64,000 nucleotides of DNA. Source: Pseudomonas laurylsulfatiphila (GTDB taxonomy: Bacteria; Pseudomonadota; Gammaproteobacteria; Pseudomonadales; Pseudomonadaceae). The stretch spans positions 186,001 through 250,000 of the forward strand of contig NZ_NIRS01000001.1 in assembly GCF_002934665.1 (NCBI RefSeq), read 5' to 3'. The position numbers were made by a program, and so were the translations under genes. The notes under the pieces were generated by a model. That model saw only the letters and a program-made list of their open reading frames with translations. It was not told the origin of the DNA and did no database searches. Positions 17,761-27,882 of the stretch are shown piece by piece. Position 1 is the stretch's first letter, and every line of letters begins with the position of its first letter.

Positions 17761-18882
17761 TCACGAAATTGAGTCTGGCTCGGGGAGGAGTTGGACGCCG
17801 AGGTACAACGCGAGCATGCCGTCCAGCCGAAGCGGGTCGACGCCGCTGAGCTCGGCAATCCGCTCCATGCGGTAACGCAGGCTGTTGCGATGAATGCCCA
17901 GCGCATCGGCGCAGGCCTGGCTCTGGCCGTCGTGTTCACACCAACTGCGCAGGGTCGCCAGCAACTGACCATTGCTGTCCTTGGCAATGACCTTGCGCAG
18001 CGGGTTGAGCAATTCGTCGAGGGCGTCGTCGTTGCGGTGGCGCCAGAGCATCACCGGCAACCGATAGCGGTTGAGCGTCAACAACCGGGAGCGCGGCAAC
18101 ACTTCGCGCCCGTAGGCCAGCAAGTCACCGACCCGGCGATAGCAGCGACGCAACCCCGCCAGCCCATCGGCTTGCCCACCGACGGCAATGCGCAGGATGT
18201 TCCAGCCGAGGCCGTCAAGCTTGTCCAGCAAGCGCTCGTTCTCGATCGTCTGGCTGGCCGGCCGGCACCAGAGCAACGAGGTTTTGGCCGAGCTGACGCA
18301 CCAACTGTCCGGATGGCGAGTGGTCAACCAGGCACTCAGTGCCTCGACGGTTTGCCCCGCCGCGTGCTCCAGGCCCAGTTCGAACAGGTACGGCACCCGG
18401 GTCATTTGTGGCTTGAGGCCCAACTGCTGCGCTTCATCGATCAGTCGCGGCGAATCCCCGGCTTCGCTGAGCAACAGCGCCAGCAGATCATCGCAGCGCT
18501 GGCGCCGCCATTGCTGTTCGGCCTGCTGGTTGCGCTGGCCTACCAGCATTTCGGCGGTCATGCGCACCAGTTCGGCATAGGTTCGCAGTTGCTCGGGTTC
18601 GCCGGTGATACCCAGCACGCCAATCAGGCGCTGATCGAGCAACAGCGGCAGGTTGATGCCCGGCTGCACGCCCTTGAGATGAATCGCCGTCTGCGCATCG
18701 ATCTCCACTACGCGGCCGTTGGCCAGGACCAGTTGCGCGCCTTCATGCCGGGTGTTGACCCGCTCCGGTTCACCGCTGCCCAGGATCAGGCCCTGGCTGT
18801 CCATGACGTTGACGTTGTACGGCAGAATGGCCATCGCCCGGTCGACGATGTCCTGGGCCAGGTCGTGATCGAGTTCGAACAT
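17761..18882 (-). CDS. cdaR: CdaR-type sugar diacid regulator
   Basis: A 373-residue transcription factor. The N-terminal sugar-diacid recognition domain covers about residues 1-135 and includes AQDIVDRAMAILPYNVNVMD. A central GGDEF-like or variable region follows, and a PucR/CdaR-type helix-turn-helix lies at the C-terminus (ACADALGIHRNSLRYRMERI). Start ATG 18882 gives the family N-terminus MFELDHDLAQ and has AAGGA upstream. In E. coli CdaR activates genes for glucarate, galactarate and glycerate use. Here it lies between glycerate kinase and an MFS transporter and probably controls both. Confidence 0.87.
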   Translation of the reverse strand: MFELDHDLAQDIVDRAMAILPYNVNVMDSQGLILGSGEPERVNTRHEGAQLVLANGRVVEIDAQTAIHLKGVQPGINLPLLLDQRLIGVLGITGEPEQLRTYAELVRMTAEMLVGQRNQQAEQQWRRQRCDDLLALLLSEAGDSPRLIDEAQQLGLKPQMTRVPYLFELGLEHAAGQTVEALSAWLTTRHPDSWCVSSAKTSLLWCRPASQTIENERLLDKLDGLGWNILRIAVGGQADGLAGLRRCYRRVGDLLAYGREVLPRSRLLTLNRYRLPVMLWRHRNDDALDELLNPLRKVIAKDSNGQLLATLRSWCEHDGQSQACADALGIHRNSLRYRMERIAELSGVDPLRLDGMLALYLGVQLLPEPDSIS

Positions 18883-19052
18883 GCAAGTGATCCTTGAAGA
18901 CGGTGATGGAACGGGTTGTTCACCCGCACAGGCCTTGGTTGCAAACCCTGTGCTCAGGCACAAAGACAGCCACCCTGAGGGTGGTCGAGACTCTCTGGGC
19001 GATCAACGTTACCCTTTGCATCGCAAAAAATCATAATAAAGAGAGAGCCGCC

Positions 19053-20363
19053 ATGACACAGAGCGCCGTAGCGTCCGAGGCCATCGCTGACGACAAAAAC
19101 GCCGTCTACAAGCGCATCACCCTGCGTTTGATCCCCTTCATATTCATCTGCTACCTGTTCAACTACCTCGACCGGGTCAACGTTGGATTTGCCAAGCTGC
19201 AGATGCTCGACGCGCTGAAGTTCAGCGAAACCGTGTACGGCCTGGGCGCCGGTATCTTCTTTATCGGTTACGTGCTGTGCGGCGTGCCCAGCAACCTGGC
19301 CTTGACGAAATTCGGCCCACGGCGCTGGATCGCGCTGATGATGATGACCTGGGGCACGCTGTCGACCTGCCTGCTGTTCGTCACCACACCGACCGAGTTC
19401 TATACCCTGCGCCTGTTCACCGGTGCTGCCGAAGCCGGGTTCTTCCCCGGCGTGGTGTTGTATCTCTCGCAGTGGTTCCCGACCTTCCGCCGTGGTCGCA
19501 TCATGGCGTTGTTCATGTCGGCGATCCCGGTCTCCGGCCTGCTCGGCAGCCCCTTCTCCGGCTGGATTCTCAACCACTTCGCCGCAGGCCAGGGCGGTCT
19601 CGCCGGCTGGCAGTGGATGTTCCTGCTGCAAGGCATTCCGACCGTGATCCTAGGTGCGCTGGCTTATTTCCTGCTCAGTGACAGTTACGCCAATGCGAAA
19701 TGGCTGACCCCGTTCGAGCGTTCGGTGCTGGAAGGCGACCACGCTGAGGACCTGGCCAACAAACCGAAAACCACGACTGATTCGCTGCTGGCGGTGTTCA
19801 AGAACCCGGCGATCTGGGCCTTCGGCCTGATCTACTTCTGCATCCAGAGCGGTGTGTACGCGATCAACTTCTGGCTGCCATCGATCATCAAGAACCTGGG
19901 CTTCAGCGATAACCTGGTGATCGGCTGGCTCAGTGCGATTCCGTACCTGCTGGCGGCGGTGTTCATGCTGCTCGTCGGCCGCTCGGCGGACCTGCGCAAG
20001 GAGCGTCGCTGGCATCTGGTGGTGCCGATGCTGATGGGCGCGCTGGGGCTGCTGATCGCGGTGAACTTCGCCGCCAACCCCACCATCGCGATTCTCGGCC
20101 TGACCATCGCCACCATGGGCGCCCTCACCGGCCTGCCGATGTTCTGGCCGGTGCCGACCGCCCTGCTCAGTGCCGGCGCTGCCGCCGGTGGCCTGGCACT
20201 GATCAACTCCATGGGACAGATGGCTGGTTTCCTCAGCCCGTACCTGGTGGGTTGGGTCAAGGACAGCACCGGTTCGACCGATGCGGCGCTGTACCTGCTG
20301 GCGGGAGTGATTGTCTGCGGCAGTCTGCTGGCGTTGCGCATGACTCGTACGTTGCGCGCCTAA
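19053..20363 (+). CDS. MFS transporter, anion:cation symporter family (sugar acid/glycerate type)
   Basis: A 436-residue transporter with about twelve membrane segments. The loop after segment 1 reads FNYLDRVNVGFAKLQM, a hallmark of the hexuronate/glucarate/phthalate symporter group. The segment-4 region has LFTGAAEAGFFPGVV. The ATG at 19053 is preceded by the purine-rich GAGAGAG. It diverges from the CdaR-type regulator across 170 bases, with glycerate kinase beyond, so uptake of glycerate or a sugar diacid is the best inference. Confidence 0.87.
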   Translation: MTQSAVASEAIADDKNAVYKRITLRLIPFIFICYLFNYLDRVNVGFAKLQMLDALKFSETVYGLGAGIFFIGYVLCGVPSNLALTKFGPRRWIALMMMTWGTLSTCLLFVTTPTEFYTLRLFTGAAEAGFFPGVVLYLSQWFPTFRRGRIMALFMSAIPVSGLLGSPFSGWILNHFAAGQGGLAGWQWMFLLQGIPTVILGALAYFLLSDSYANAKWLTPFERSVLEGDHAEDLANKPKTTTDSLLAVFKNPAIWAFGLIYFCIQSGVYAINFWLPSIIKNLGFSDNLVIGWLSAIPYLLAAVFMLLVGRSADLRKERRWHLVVPMLMGALGLLIAVNFAANPTIAILGLTIATMGALTGLPMFWPVPTALLSAGAAAGGLALINSMGQMAGFLSPYLVGWVKDSTGSTDAALYLLAGVIVCGSLLALRMTRTLRA

Positions 20364-20374
20364 GCACCACCACC

Positions 20375-20467
20375 CTTGTGGGAGCGAGCCTGCTCGCGAA
20401 TGCAGAGTGTCAGCGACATCAATGCTGACTGACACACCGCTTTCGCGAGCAGGCTCGCTCCCACAAG
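20375..20467. repeat. REP inverted pair (GTGGGAGCGAGCCTGC type)
   Basis: Facing arms at about 20376-20399 and 20442-20466 flank a spacer like that at 17655-17748. It follows the MFS gene. Confidence 0.92.
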
Positions 20468-20556
20468 TTTTTTGCGTTGGCCGGATAATTCGGTTTGCCC
20501 CGCATAGCGATTCTGGTATCTGATTGAGCCTTTCCCACCGGTAAAAGGATTTGCTC

Positions 20557-21570
20557 ATGAGCTATCGCACACTGGGTCATTCGGGTCTGCAGGTGTCCAC
20601 GCTGACCTTGGGCACCATGATGTTCGGCGAACAGACCAGTACCGAAGACTCCCTGCGGATCATCGACAAGGCCTGGGACCAGGGCATCAATTTCATCGAC
20701 ACCGCCGACGTCTACACCAACGGCCGTTCCGAGGAAATCGTCGGCGAGGCCATCGCCAGCCGCCGTCATGAATGGGTGCTGGCGACCAAGGTCGGCTTCG
20801 GTCCCGTGGACGGTGTCCCCAACCGCAGCGGTCTGAGCCGCAAGCATCTGTTCAACGGTCTCGACGCCAGCCTCACGCGCCTGGGCACCGACTATCTAGA
20901 CATCTACTACCTGCACCGCGAAGACCACAACACGCCGCTGGATGTCACGGTATCGGCCATTGGCGACTTGATTCGCCAGGGCAAGATCCGCTATTGGGGC
21001 CTGTCCAATTATCGTGGCTGGCGCATCGCCGAAGTGATTCGCGTGGCTGACAAGCTCGGCGTCGACCGGCCGGTCATCAGCCAGCCGCTGTACAACATCG
21101 TCAACCGCCAGGCTGAAACCGAGCAGATCACGGCGGCGCAAAATTATGGTCTGGGCGTGGTGCCCTACAGCCCGCTCGCGCGCGGAGTGCTCAGCGGCAA
21201 ATACGCGCCGGATGTGAAACCGGACGCCAACAGCCGTGCCGGTCGCCAGGACAAACGCATCCTTGAGACTGAATGGCGCGTCGAATCCCTGCGCATCGCC
21301 CAGCAGATCCAGCAGTACACCCAGGAGCGCGGCGTCGGCATCGTCGAGTTCGCGATTGCCTGGGTGCTGAACAACAGCGCCGTGACCTCGGCCATTGTCG
21401 GGCCGCGTACCGAAGCGCAATGGGACGCCTACACTAAGGCGCAGGCGGTGAAGATCACGGCCGAGGACGAGGCGTTCATCGATGCGCTGGTGACACCGGG
21501 ACATGCGTCGACACCGGGGTTCAATGATGTGAGCCATTTTGTGTCCGGGCGCAAGCCACACCCAATCTGA
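20557..21570 (+). CDS. Aldo/keto reductase
   Basis: A 337-residue NADPH-dependent (beta/alpha)8 oxidoreductase of the YhdN/Tas-like group. The catalytic tetrad can be placed: D49-class residue in NFIDTADVYTNGRSEE with its Tyr, Lys in WVLATKVGFG, and His in YYLHREDHNTP. The start at 20557 is chosen for AAAAGGA 9 bases upstream; an upstream codon pair would give a poorer site. It stands alone between two REP pairs, and the substrate is unknown. Confidence 0.9.
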   Translation: MSYRTLGHSGLQVSTLTLGTMMFGEQTSTEDSLRIIDKAWDQGINFIDTADVYTNGRSEEIVGEAIASRRHEWVLATKVGFGPVDGVPNRSGLSRKHLFNGLDASLTRLGTDYLDIYYLHREDHNTPLDVTVSAIGDLIRQGKIRYWGLSNYRGWRIAEVIRVADKLGVDRPVISQPLYNIVNRQAETEQITAAQNYGLGVVPYSPLARGVLSGKYAPDVKPDANSRAGRQDKRILETEWRVESLRIAQQIQQYTQERGVGIVEFAIAWVLNNSAVTSAIVGPRTEAQWDAYTKAQAVKITAEDEAFIDALVTPGHASTPGFNDVSHFVSGRKPHPI

Positions 21571-21582
21571 CCCACTACTCAC

Positions 21583-21675
21583 CCTGTAGGAGCTGGCTTG
21601 CCAGCGATAGCGGCCTACCTGCCAGCATTCATGTTGAATGTTAAGCAGCAATCGCCGGCAAGCCGGCTCCTACAG
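21583..21675. repeat. REP inverted pair (GTAGGAGCTGGCTTGCC type)
   Basis: Arms CCTGTAGGAGCTGGCTTGCC (21583 on) and its near complement ending at 21675 flank a 45-base spacer. Confidence 0.9.
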
Positions 21676-21763
21676 AAGCTGTGTTGATTGAATGGTCAAT
21701 ATCAGTCGGCGAAAACGCGTATCCTCCGCCCCCCCGTTTCACCTTCAACCTCGCGAGGACAGC

Positions 21764-22645
21764 TTGTCTAAAGGTATCGCTCTATCGGTTTCAGCCTCGG
21801 TGCTGTTTGCCGTCATGTATTACTACACGTCGCTGCTCACCCCCTTGAGCGGCGTGGAAATCTTCGGTTGGCGCATGCTGCTGACCGTGCCGTGCATGAC
21901 CGTGTTCATGGTGGTGTCCGGCGAGTGGAAGCGCGTGCTGGAGATCGTGCGGCGCGCCAAGGCCGATCCGAAGCTGATTGGCGCGTTGATCGCCTCCTCT
22001 GCCCTGCTCGGCGTGCAATTGTGGCTGTTCATGTGGGCGCCGCTGAACGGCTACAGCCTGGATGTATCCCTCGGTTATTTCCTGCTGCCGCTGACCATGG
22101 TGTTGACCGGGCGGATCGCCTATGGCGAACGCCTGTCGTACCTGCAAAAAGTCGCCGTGGTATTCGCCTGCCTGGGCGTGGTCAACGAGGTGTATCAGGT
22201 CGGTGGTTTTTCCTGGGCGACCTTGCTGGTCTGCATTGGCTATCCGACTTACTTCGTTCTGCGCAAACGGCTGGCAGCGGACAACCTCGGCGGCTTGTGG
22301 CTGGACATGGCGTTGACGCTGCCCGTGGCCTTCTGGTTCGTTCAGAGCGGTGCACAGGGTTTTCTCGTGTTTGACCAGCACCCATGGTTGTCGCTGCTGA
22401 TCCCGCTGCTCGGCGTGATCAGCGCTTCAGCGCTGGTGGTCTACATCATTGCCAGTCGCCTGCTGCCGTTCAGCCTGTTCGGCTTGTTGAGCTACGTCGA
22501 ACCGGTGCTGCTGCTGGGCGTGGCGCTGCTGCTGGGAGAGAGTATCAAGGCCGGCGAATGGCTGACCTATATCCCGATCTGGATGGCGGTGCTGGTGCTG
22601 GTGTTTGAAGGGTTCAAACATCTGGTGCGGCAGCGCAGGCCTTAG
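21764..22645 (+). CDS. rarD: RarD-type EamA-family transporter
   Basis: A 293-residue membrane protein with ten hydrophobic segments, the usual RarD length. It has the family segments LSGVEIFGWRMLLTVP and NGYSLDVSLGYFLLPL. The proposed start is TTG at 21764, with GAGGA 5 bases upstream; the sequence before it lacks family similarity. RarD-like proteins are presumed small-molecule exporters, but the name comes from chloramphenicol sensitivity and no firm substrate is known. Confidence 0.85.
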   Translation: MSKGIALSVSASVLFAVMYYYTSLLTPLSGVEIFGWRMLLTVPCMTVFMVVSGEWKRVLEIVRRAKADPKLIGALIASSALLGVQLWLFMWAPLNGYSLDVSLGYFLLPLTMVLTGRIAYGERLSYLQKVAVVFACLGVVNEVYQVGGFSWATLLVCIGYPTYFVLRKRLAADNLGGLWLDMALTLPVAFWFVQSGAQGFLVFDQHPWLSLLIPLLGVISASALVVYIIASRLLPFSLFGLLSYVEPVLLLGVALLLGESIKAGEWLTYIPIWMAVLVLVFEGFKHLVRQRRP

Positions 22646-22660
22646 TACACACAAAACAGA

Positions 22661-22750
22661 TGTGGGAGCGAGCCTGCTCGCGAATGCGGTGTGTCAGTCA
22701 ACATTAATGTTGAATGTACAACCGCCATCGCGAGCAAGCTCGCTCCCACA
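22661..22750. repeat. REP inverted pair (GTGGGAGCGAGCCTGC type)
   Basis: The arms start TGTGGGAGCGAGCCTGCTCG and end CGAGCAAGCTCGCTCCCACA. It lies between the convergent rarD and hpd genes. Confidence 0.92.
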
Positions 22751-22769
22751 GTTTTATCGGTGTAATGGT

Positions 22770-23846
22770 TTAGTCCGTGGACAACACGCCACGACGAACC
22801 TGATCCCGCTCGATGGATTCGAACAGCGCCTTGAAGTTGCCTTCGCCGAAACCGTCGTCGCCCTTGCGCTGGATGAACTCGAAGAACACCGGCCCCATCA
22901 GGGTTTCCGAGAAGATCTGCAACAGCAGACGCTTGTCGCCCGACTCGGACGAACCGTCCAGCAAGATGCCACGTGCCTGCAGTTCGCCCACCGGCTCGCC
23001 GTGGTTCGGCAAACGGCCTTCGAGCATTTCGTAGTAGGTGTCCGGCGGCGCGGTCATGAAACGCATGCCGATGCTTTTCAGGTGATCCCAGGTCTTGAGC
23101 AGGTCATCGGACAGGAAGGCAACGTGCTGAATGCCCTCGCCGTTGAACTGCATCAGGAACTCTTCGATCTGCCCGGCGCCCTTGGACGATTCTTCGTTCA
23201 GCGGGATGCGGATCATGCCATCCGGTGCGGTCATGGCCTTGGAGGTCAGGCCGGTGTACTCGCCCTTGATGTCGAAGTAGCGGATTTCGCGGAAGTTGAA
23301 CAACTTCTCGTAGAAGTTGGCCCAGTAGGCCATGCGACCGCGATACACGTTATGGGTCAGGTGATCGATGATCTTCAGACCGGCACCGACCGGGTGGCGG
23401 TCAACGCCTTCGATGAACACGAAGTCGATGTCATAGATCGAACTGCCTTCACCGAAACGGTCGATCAGGTACAGCGGCGCGCCGCCGATGCCTTTGATCG
23501 CCGGCAGGTTCAGCTCCATCGGGCCGGTCTCGATGTGGATCGGCTGGGCGCCGAGTTCCAGGGCACGCTTGTAGGCTTTCTGCGAATCCTTGACGCGGAA
23601 CGCCATGCCGCACACCGACGGGCCGTGCTCGGCCGCAAAGTACGAGGCGACGCTGTGGGGTTCGTTGTTGAGGATCAGGTTGATCGCGCCCTGGCGATAC
23701 AGGTGCACGTCCTTGGAGCGGTGGGTCGCGACCTTGGTGAAGCCCATGATCTCGAAGATCGGCTCCAGGGTGTTCGGGGTCGGCGATGCGAGCTCGATGA
23801 ATTCAAAGCCCATCAGGCCCATTGGGTTTTCGTATAAATCTGCCAT
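22770..23846 (-). CDS. hpd: 4-hydroxyphenylpyruvate dioxygenase
   Basis: A 358-residue Fe(II) enzyme that converts 4-hydroxyphenylpyruvate to homogentisate in tyrosine catabolism. The sequence nearly matches P. fluorescens HPPD as I know it, starting [16 protein letters not shown]. The iron ligands are visible as His in [10 protein letters not shown] (about 161), His in GIQHVAFL (about 240) and Glu in FFEFIQRKG (about 322). The start 23846 gives exactly the known N-terminus, and GAGGCG precedes it. No other homogentisate pathway gene is adjacent. Confidence 0.97.
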   Translation of the reverse strand: MADLYENPMGLMGFEFIELASPTPNTLEPIFEIMGFTKVATHRSKDVHLYRQGAINLILNNEPHSVASYFAAEHGPSVCGMAFRVKDSQKAYKRALELGAQPIHIETGPMELNLPAIKGIGGAPLYLIDRFGEGSSIYDIDFVFIEGVDRHPVGAGLKIIDHLTHNVYRGRMAYWANFYEKLFNFREIRYFDIKGEYTGLTSKAMTAPDGMIRIPLNEESSKGAGQIEEFLMQFNGEGIQHVAFLSDDLLKTWDHLKSIGMRFMTAPPDTYYEMLEGRLPNHGEPVGELQARGILLDGSSESGDKRLLLQIFSETLMGPVFFEFIQRKGDDGFGEGNFKALFESIERDQVRRGVLSTD

Positions 23847-23875
23847 GGTTGGCGCCTCATCATTTTTTATCAATT

Positions 23876-23889
23876 AACTAAGGTTAGTT
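23876..23889. promoter_or_regulatory. Small palindrome in the hpd leader
   Basis: AACTAA and TTAGTT flank GG about 30 bases before the hpd start. It could be an operator for an aromatic-responsive regulator. The rest of the 250-base gap to 24097 shows no gene. Confidence 0.3.
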
Positions 23890-24096
23890 GTAAGCAATGC
23901 TGAGACCGCTGGGTGGCGCACAGGAGATGCCCCGCACGCTGCGGGCGAGAAAATCACCGTAGATCAGTTGAAACCCGAATATCTTCATTATCGACCCAAG
24001 GCTCTTGCGGGCGAGGCTTCTGCTGCCAGAAGACGATTATTATTGTATGCGTAACCTGATTCTACACAGCGTAAATAGATTTGTCCGCCTTCTGTA

Positions 24097-25041
24097 TCAA
24101 ATCCCCTTTTTCCTTACCCGCGCAAGGGGTTTGTTGCAGAGGAAAATCCCCGCCAGTATCAGCCCGCCACCCAGGCACATGGCCAGCGTCAACGGCTCAT
24201 CGAGCAACAGCGCCCCCAGGATCACCGCTGTCAACGGGTTCAAGGCAATGAACACCCCGGAACGCGTTGCACCGATTGTGCGGATGCCGTCGTAGTAGCC
24301 AATGTACGCCAGCGCCGAACCCAGCACGCCGAGGTACAAAAGGCTCAACCATTGCTGGGCATCCAGGTGAGCGATCGCAGAGACACTCACCTCGCCACGG
24401 ACAAGGCAGGTCATCCAGAGCATGACGGTGCCCAGCAGAATCGAACAGGTCACCGTTTGCACTGGTCCCAGGGTCTGGTTCAGCTCTCTGGAGCAAAGCG
24501 AGTAGACACCCCAGCCGAGCACGCAGCCGAAAATCAGCAGATCGCCGATCCAGGCATCGGTACCTGCGGCCAATAATTGCGGGTTGCGACTGACGATCAC
24601 CATGCTCGCGCCCGCCATGCAGATTGAGATACCGGCGACTTTTGCCCGGTTCAAACGCTCCTTGAACAGTAGCCAGGAAGCCAGGCCGATCACGGCCGGG
24701 TTCAGTGCCACGATCAAGGATGCCCGTGAAGCGTTGATGTAATGCAGGCCATAAAAGAAGCACAGGTTGTAGAAGAAGATCCCGAAAAAGCCAAGCAAGA
24801 CCAATTGCAGCCATTGCCGGGCGCTGGGTCGGAGCAGCGGTATGCGCGCCATGTGTATAAACAGCAGCAATGCCACGCTGGCCAGTAAAAACCGCAGGCT
24901 GGCAGCCAGCAGCGGGCTGAGGCCGTCAGCCAGAAAGCGTCCGGCAACGAAGGTGCCGCCCCACACCATGCTGACGCCCGCCAGTTTCAGATACACCGGC
25001 ACATCCGAGGGTTTTGACAGGGTTTGCTCACAGATCGTCAT
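24097..25041 (-). CDS. DMT-family (EamA) transporter
   Basis: A 314-residue inner-membrane protein with ten hydrophobic segments arranged as two EamA repeats, the first starting GVSMVWGGTFVAGRFLADG and the second near WIGDLLIFGCVLGWGVYS. The start at 25041 is chosen because it places a short cytoplasmic lead before the first segment. A LysR regulator diverges from it 78 bases away and very likely controls it. Substrates of such pairs are usually amino acids or metabolites; none can be named here. Confidence 0.87.
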   Translation of the reverse strand: MTICEQTLSKPSDVPVYLKLAGVSMVWGGTFVAGRFLADGLSPLLAASLRFLLASVALLLFIHMARIPLLRPSARQWLQLVLLGFFGIFFYNLCFFYGLHYINASRASLIVALNPAVIGLASWLLFKERLNRAKVAGISICMAGASMVIVSRNPQLLAAGTDAWIGDLLIFGCVLGWGVYSLCSRELNQTLGPVQTVTCSILLGTVMLWMTCLVRGEVSVSAIAHLDAQQWLSLLYLGVLGSALAYIGYYDGIRTIGATRSGVFIALNPLTAVILGALLLDEPLTLAMCLGGGLILAGIFLCNKPLARVRKKGI

Positions 25042-25119
25042 AAGGTTCCAGGGTCGGATGTCGGAGAGATGAGTTATCATCCGACTAATACTCAGTCATC
25101 GTAAAATGAGCAAACACTC

Positions 25120-25992
25120 ATGACCCTCACTCAACTGGAGATTTTCTCCCTCGTGTCCGAACTCCACGGCTTCACGCCAGCGGCAAATCGCCTGGGCATT
25201 TCCCAATCGGCGGTGTCCCATGCCTTGAAGTCTCTGGAGCAGGAGCTGGGGGTCGAATTGTTGCGCCGGCATCAAACCCGGGTCGAGCCAAGCGACATTG
25301 GCCAGCAGTTGCTGCTGCGCGCCCGCGCGATGCTGGGCCTGGCCAACACCCTGCGCCAGGAAGCGGCCGATGCGCGGGGCATGAAACGCGGCACGCTGCG
25401 TATCGGCTCGTTCGGGCCGACTTCATCGATCAAATTGTTGCCGTTGATACTGCAGCAGTACCGCGCCGCCCATCCCGGCATCGAAGTGCATATCGACGAA
25501 GGCCCAGACCGCCAGGTGCTGCAGTGGCTGGAGGAGCGACGGATCGACATCGGCTTTGTAGTATTGCCCGAGGAGCGTTTCGACACGGTCGCGCTGATCG
25601 AAGACCAGATGGTCGCGCTGCTGCCCGCCGACCACCCGCTGGCGGTTCACGACAGCCTGAACCTGAAGGACCTGTGCGACTTCCCGTTTGTGCTGACCGA
25701 GGCCGGTTCTTCGGAGCTGGTTTCACGCCTGTTCACCGCGGCCCGACTGACGCCCAACATCCGTTATCGCTGCTCACAGCTGCTGAGCACCCTGGATGTC
25801 GTCGCTCGTGGCGATGGGGTGACGGTAGTCGCCGAAGGTTCATTGCCCCATCAATCAGACAGCCGTTATGTGAGAAAACCGCTGTCACCGACGGTGGTGC
25901 GCCAGGTCGGCCTGGCGGTACTCGATCGACGCCAGGCATCACCCGCGACGCTGGCCTTTATCGAACTGGCCGCAAGCCTCGACCTGCGTTGA
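25120..25992 (+). CDS. LysR-family regulator of the divergent DMT transporter
   Basis: A 290-residue LysR-type regulator. The winged helix-turn-helix at residues 1-60 contains FTPAANRLGISQSAVSHALK, and the effector-binding domain follows from about residue 90. It diverges from a DMT transporter gene. The shared 78-base gap holds TGAGT-N15-ACTCA and an ATGAG-N6-CTCAT repeat that overlaps this gene's start codon, fitting autoregulation. The ligand is unknown. Confidence 0.9.
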   Translation: MTLTQLEIFSLVSELHGFTPAANRLGISQSAVSHALKSLEQELGVELLRRHQTRVEPSDIGQQLLLRARAMLGLANTLRQEAADARGMKRGTLRIGSFGPTSSIKLLPLILQQYRAAHPGIEVHIDEGPDRQVLQWLEERRIDIGFVVLPEERFDTVALIEDQMVALLPADHPLAVHDSLNLKDLCDFPFVLTEAGSSELVSRLFTAARLTPNIRYRCSQLLSTLDVVARGDGVTVVAEGSLPHQSDSRYVRKPLSPTVVRQVGLAVLDRRQASPATLAFIELAASLDLR

Positions 25993-26116
25993 GCGGCATA
26001 GCTACCAGCACAACTACCGAGGGCCAACTATCATGGCCCTTATCCGAACTCTTTATGGGAGGCGTATTGCCCTGCCAGCTGTTGAGAGCCTTACTTCTTC
26101 GTGACGGGATTCGCGA

Positions 26117-27649
26117 ATGCCGCTGAAAGCCAAAACCCGCAGTCGCAGCAAGAAAATTGCTGTCACCCTGCTCTGTGGATTACTCCCGGTACTGCTGGGG
26201 GCCACCATTCTTTACATGCAGGCAGGACGTGTGCTTAAGCAAGACACCGAACAAACCGCCGAGGAAGCGGTTCGTCAGTTCGACTTGATGCTCGACAACA
26301 CCGCCCAGGCCGCTCGCGAACTGCTGCCGATGGCTGGCCAAAGTTGCAGCGAGGTCAATCTGGCGCTGCGCGAGCAGGTCACTCGCCGCCCATTCGTGCG
26401 CTCGACCAGTCTGGTGTGGGACAACAACCTCTATTGCAGTTCGCTGTTCGGCGACTACCAGGAGAAGGTCAACCCCGGCGACTACACCCAGGGCGCTTTG
26501 TGGCTCATGAACGGCAATCCGGTGACGCCCAACACCGCCTTGCTGGTGTACCGCCTGAGCGAAGGACAAAAAGGCGCGCTGACGACCCTCGATGGTTATC
26601 ACTTGGGCAACGCTCTGCGCTTGATCGGCCGCCAGACCTTGCTGGTGCTGCAAGTCGGCCCGGACTGGATGTCCGCCGATGGCAAGGTTCACGCCGGTGC
26701 CGCGCCTGAACTACCCGTTGCCCAGAGCCGCTTGGCCTCCGGGCACTATGCCTTTGCCGTGGAAGCCGGTTTCCCCAAAGGCGAAACCTGGCGATACATG
26801 AGCCGCGAGTATCCCCCCCTGTTCAGTCTGCTGATTTTCTTCGGTGTGATTGCCGGGTCAATTGGTCACTTCCTGCAAAAGCGCTCATCGGCGCCCACCC
26901 AGGAAATGCAACGGGCACTGGAAGCCGCAGAGTTCATTCCGTATTTCCAGGCCGTGGTGCATGGCGACAGCAAACGCTGGTCCGGTGCTGAAGTGCTGAT
27001 GCGCTGGAAGCATCCGAAGGAAGGCCTGGTGCGTCCGGACCTGTTCATCCCGTTTGCCGAGCACTGCGGACTGATCGTACCGATGACCCGTTCGCTCATG
27101 CGACAAACCGCCGCCCTGCTCGCGCCGCAATCCGCCGGATTCAACAAACCCTTTCACATTGGCATCAACATTACCGCCAGCCATTGCCAGGACCTGGAGC
27201 TGGTCAAGGATTGCCGCGAGTTCCTCGATGCGTTCGAGCCGGGCTCGATCTACCTGGTACTGGAACTGACCGAACGCGAACTGATCGAGCCAACGGACAT
27301 CACCCTGCAACTGTTCGAGCAACTTCGTGAACTGGGCGTGAAGATCGCCATCGACGATTTTGGCACGGGTCATTCAAGCCTTGGCTACCTGCGCCAGTTC
27401 AATGTCGACTTCCTGAAAATAGACCAGAGTTTTGTCGCCATGATCGGCATCGACACCCTCTCCAGCCACATCCTCGACAGCATCATCGACCTGGCCGTCA
27501 AACTCGACCTTGCCCTGGTGGCTGAAGGTGTCGAAACCCCTGAGCAGAGTGATTACCTCAGCGCACGCCAAGTCAACTTCCTGCAGGGTTATCTGTTCGG
27601 CAAACCCATGCCCGGGGCGGAATTCATTAGTGCATTAAGCGACCATTAA
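26117..27649 (+). CDS. Cyclic-di-GMP phosphodiesterase with CSS sensor and EAL domain
   Basis: A 510-residue inner-membrane enzyme. A membrane segment at about 14-34 and another at about 238-258 enclose a periplasmic CSS-motif domain with C107-S108-S109 (LYCSSLFG). The cytoplasmic EAL domain follows at 270-500. The signature reads EVL rather than EAL, but the metal and catalytic residues are present: NITASH, ELTERE, IDDFGTGHSS, KIDQSFV and EGVETPEQ. So it is probably active in hydrolysing c-di-GMP. In E. coli homologues periplasmic redox state of the CSS cysteines gates activity. No diguanylate cyclase is nearby. Confidence 0.92.
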   Translation: MPLKAKTRSRSKKIAVTLLCGLLPVLLGATILYMQAGRVLKQDTEQTAEEAVRQFDLMLDNTAQAARELLPMAGQSCSEVNLALREQVTRRPFVRSTSLVWDNNLYCSSLFGDYQEKVNPGDYTQGALWLMNGNPVTPNTALLVYRLSEGQKGALTTLDGYHLGNALRLIGRQTLLVLQVGPDWMSADGKVHAGAAPELPVAQSRLASGHYAFAVEAGFPKGETWRYMSREYPPLFSLLIFFGVIAGSIGHFLQKRSSAPTQEMQRALEAAEFIPYFQAVVHGDSKRWSGAEVLMRWKHPKEGLVRPDLFIPFAEHCGLIVPMTRSLMRQTAALLAPQSAGFNKPFHIGINITASHCQDLELVKDCREFLDAFEPGSIYLVLELTERELIEPTDITLQLFEQLRELGVKIAIDDFGTGHSSLGYLRQFNVDFLKIDQSFVAMIGIDTLSSHILDSIIDLAVKLDLALVAEGVETPEQSDYLSARQVNFLQGYLFGKPMPGAEFISALSDH

Positions 27650-27882
27650 CTCGAAAATTTAATCGATAAAACAACGACTACAGGCATAAATTTGAATCAA
27701 GACACTACTGCCGTTACATGAAGAAAAAGACAGGATTTACTCTTGGCCAATTAACTACTACAATTTTTCCTGCCTGCGCTAATTTGGCAGGTGAGCCACT
27801 ATCACCGAGTCGCTTCAAGGCTCTTGGCTTATAGCTTTGTTTGCGGTTGGTATCAGCCAAACACACTATTGGAGTAAAGATA

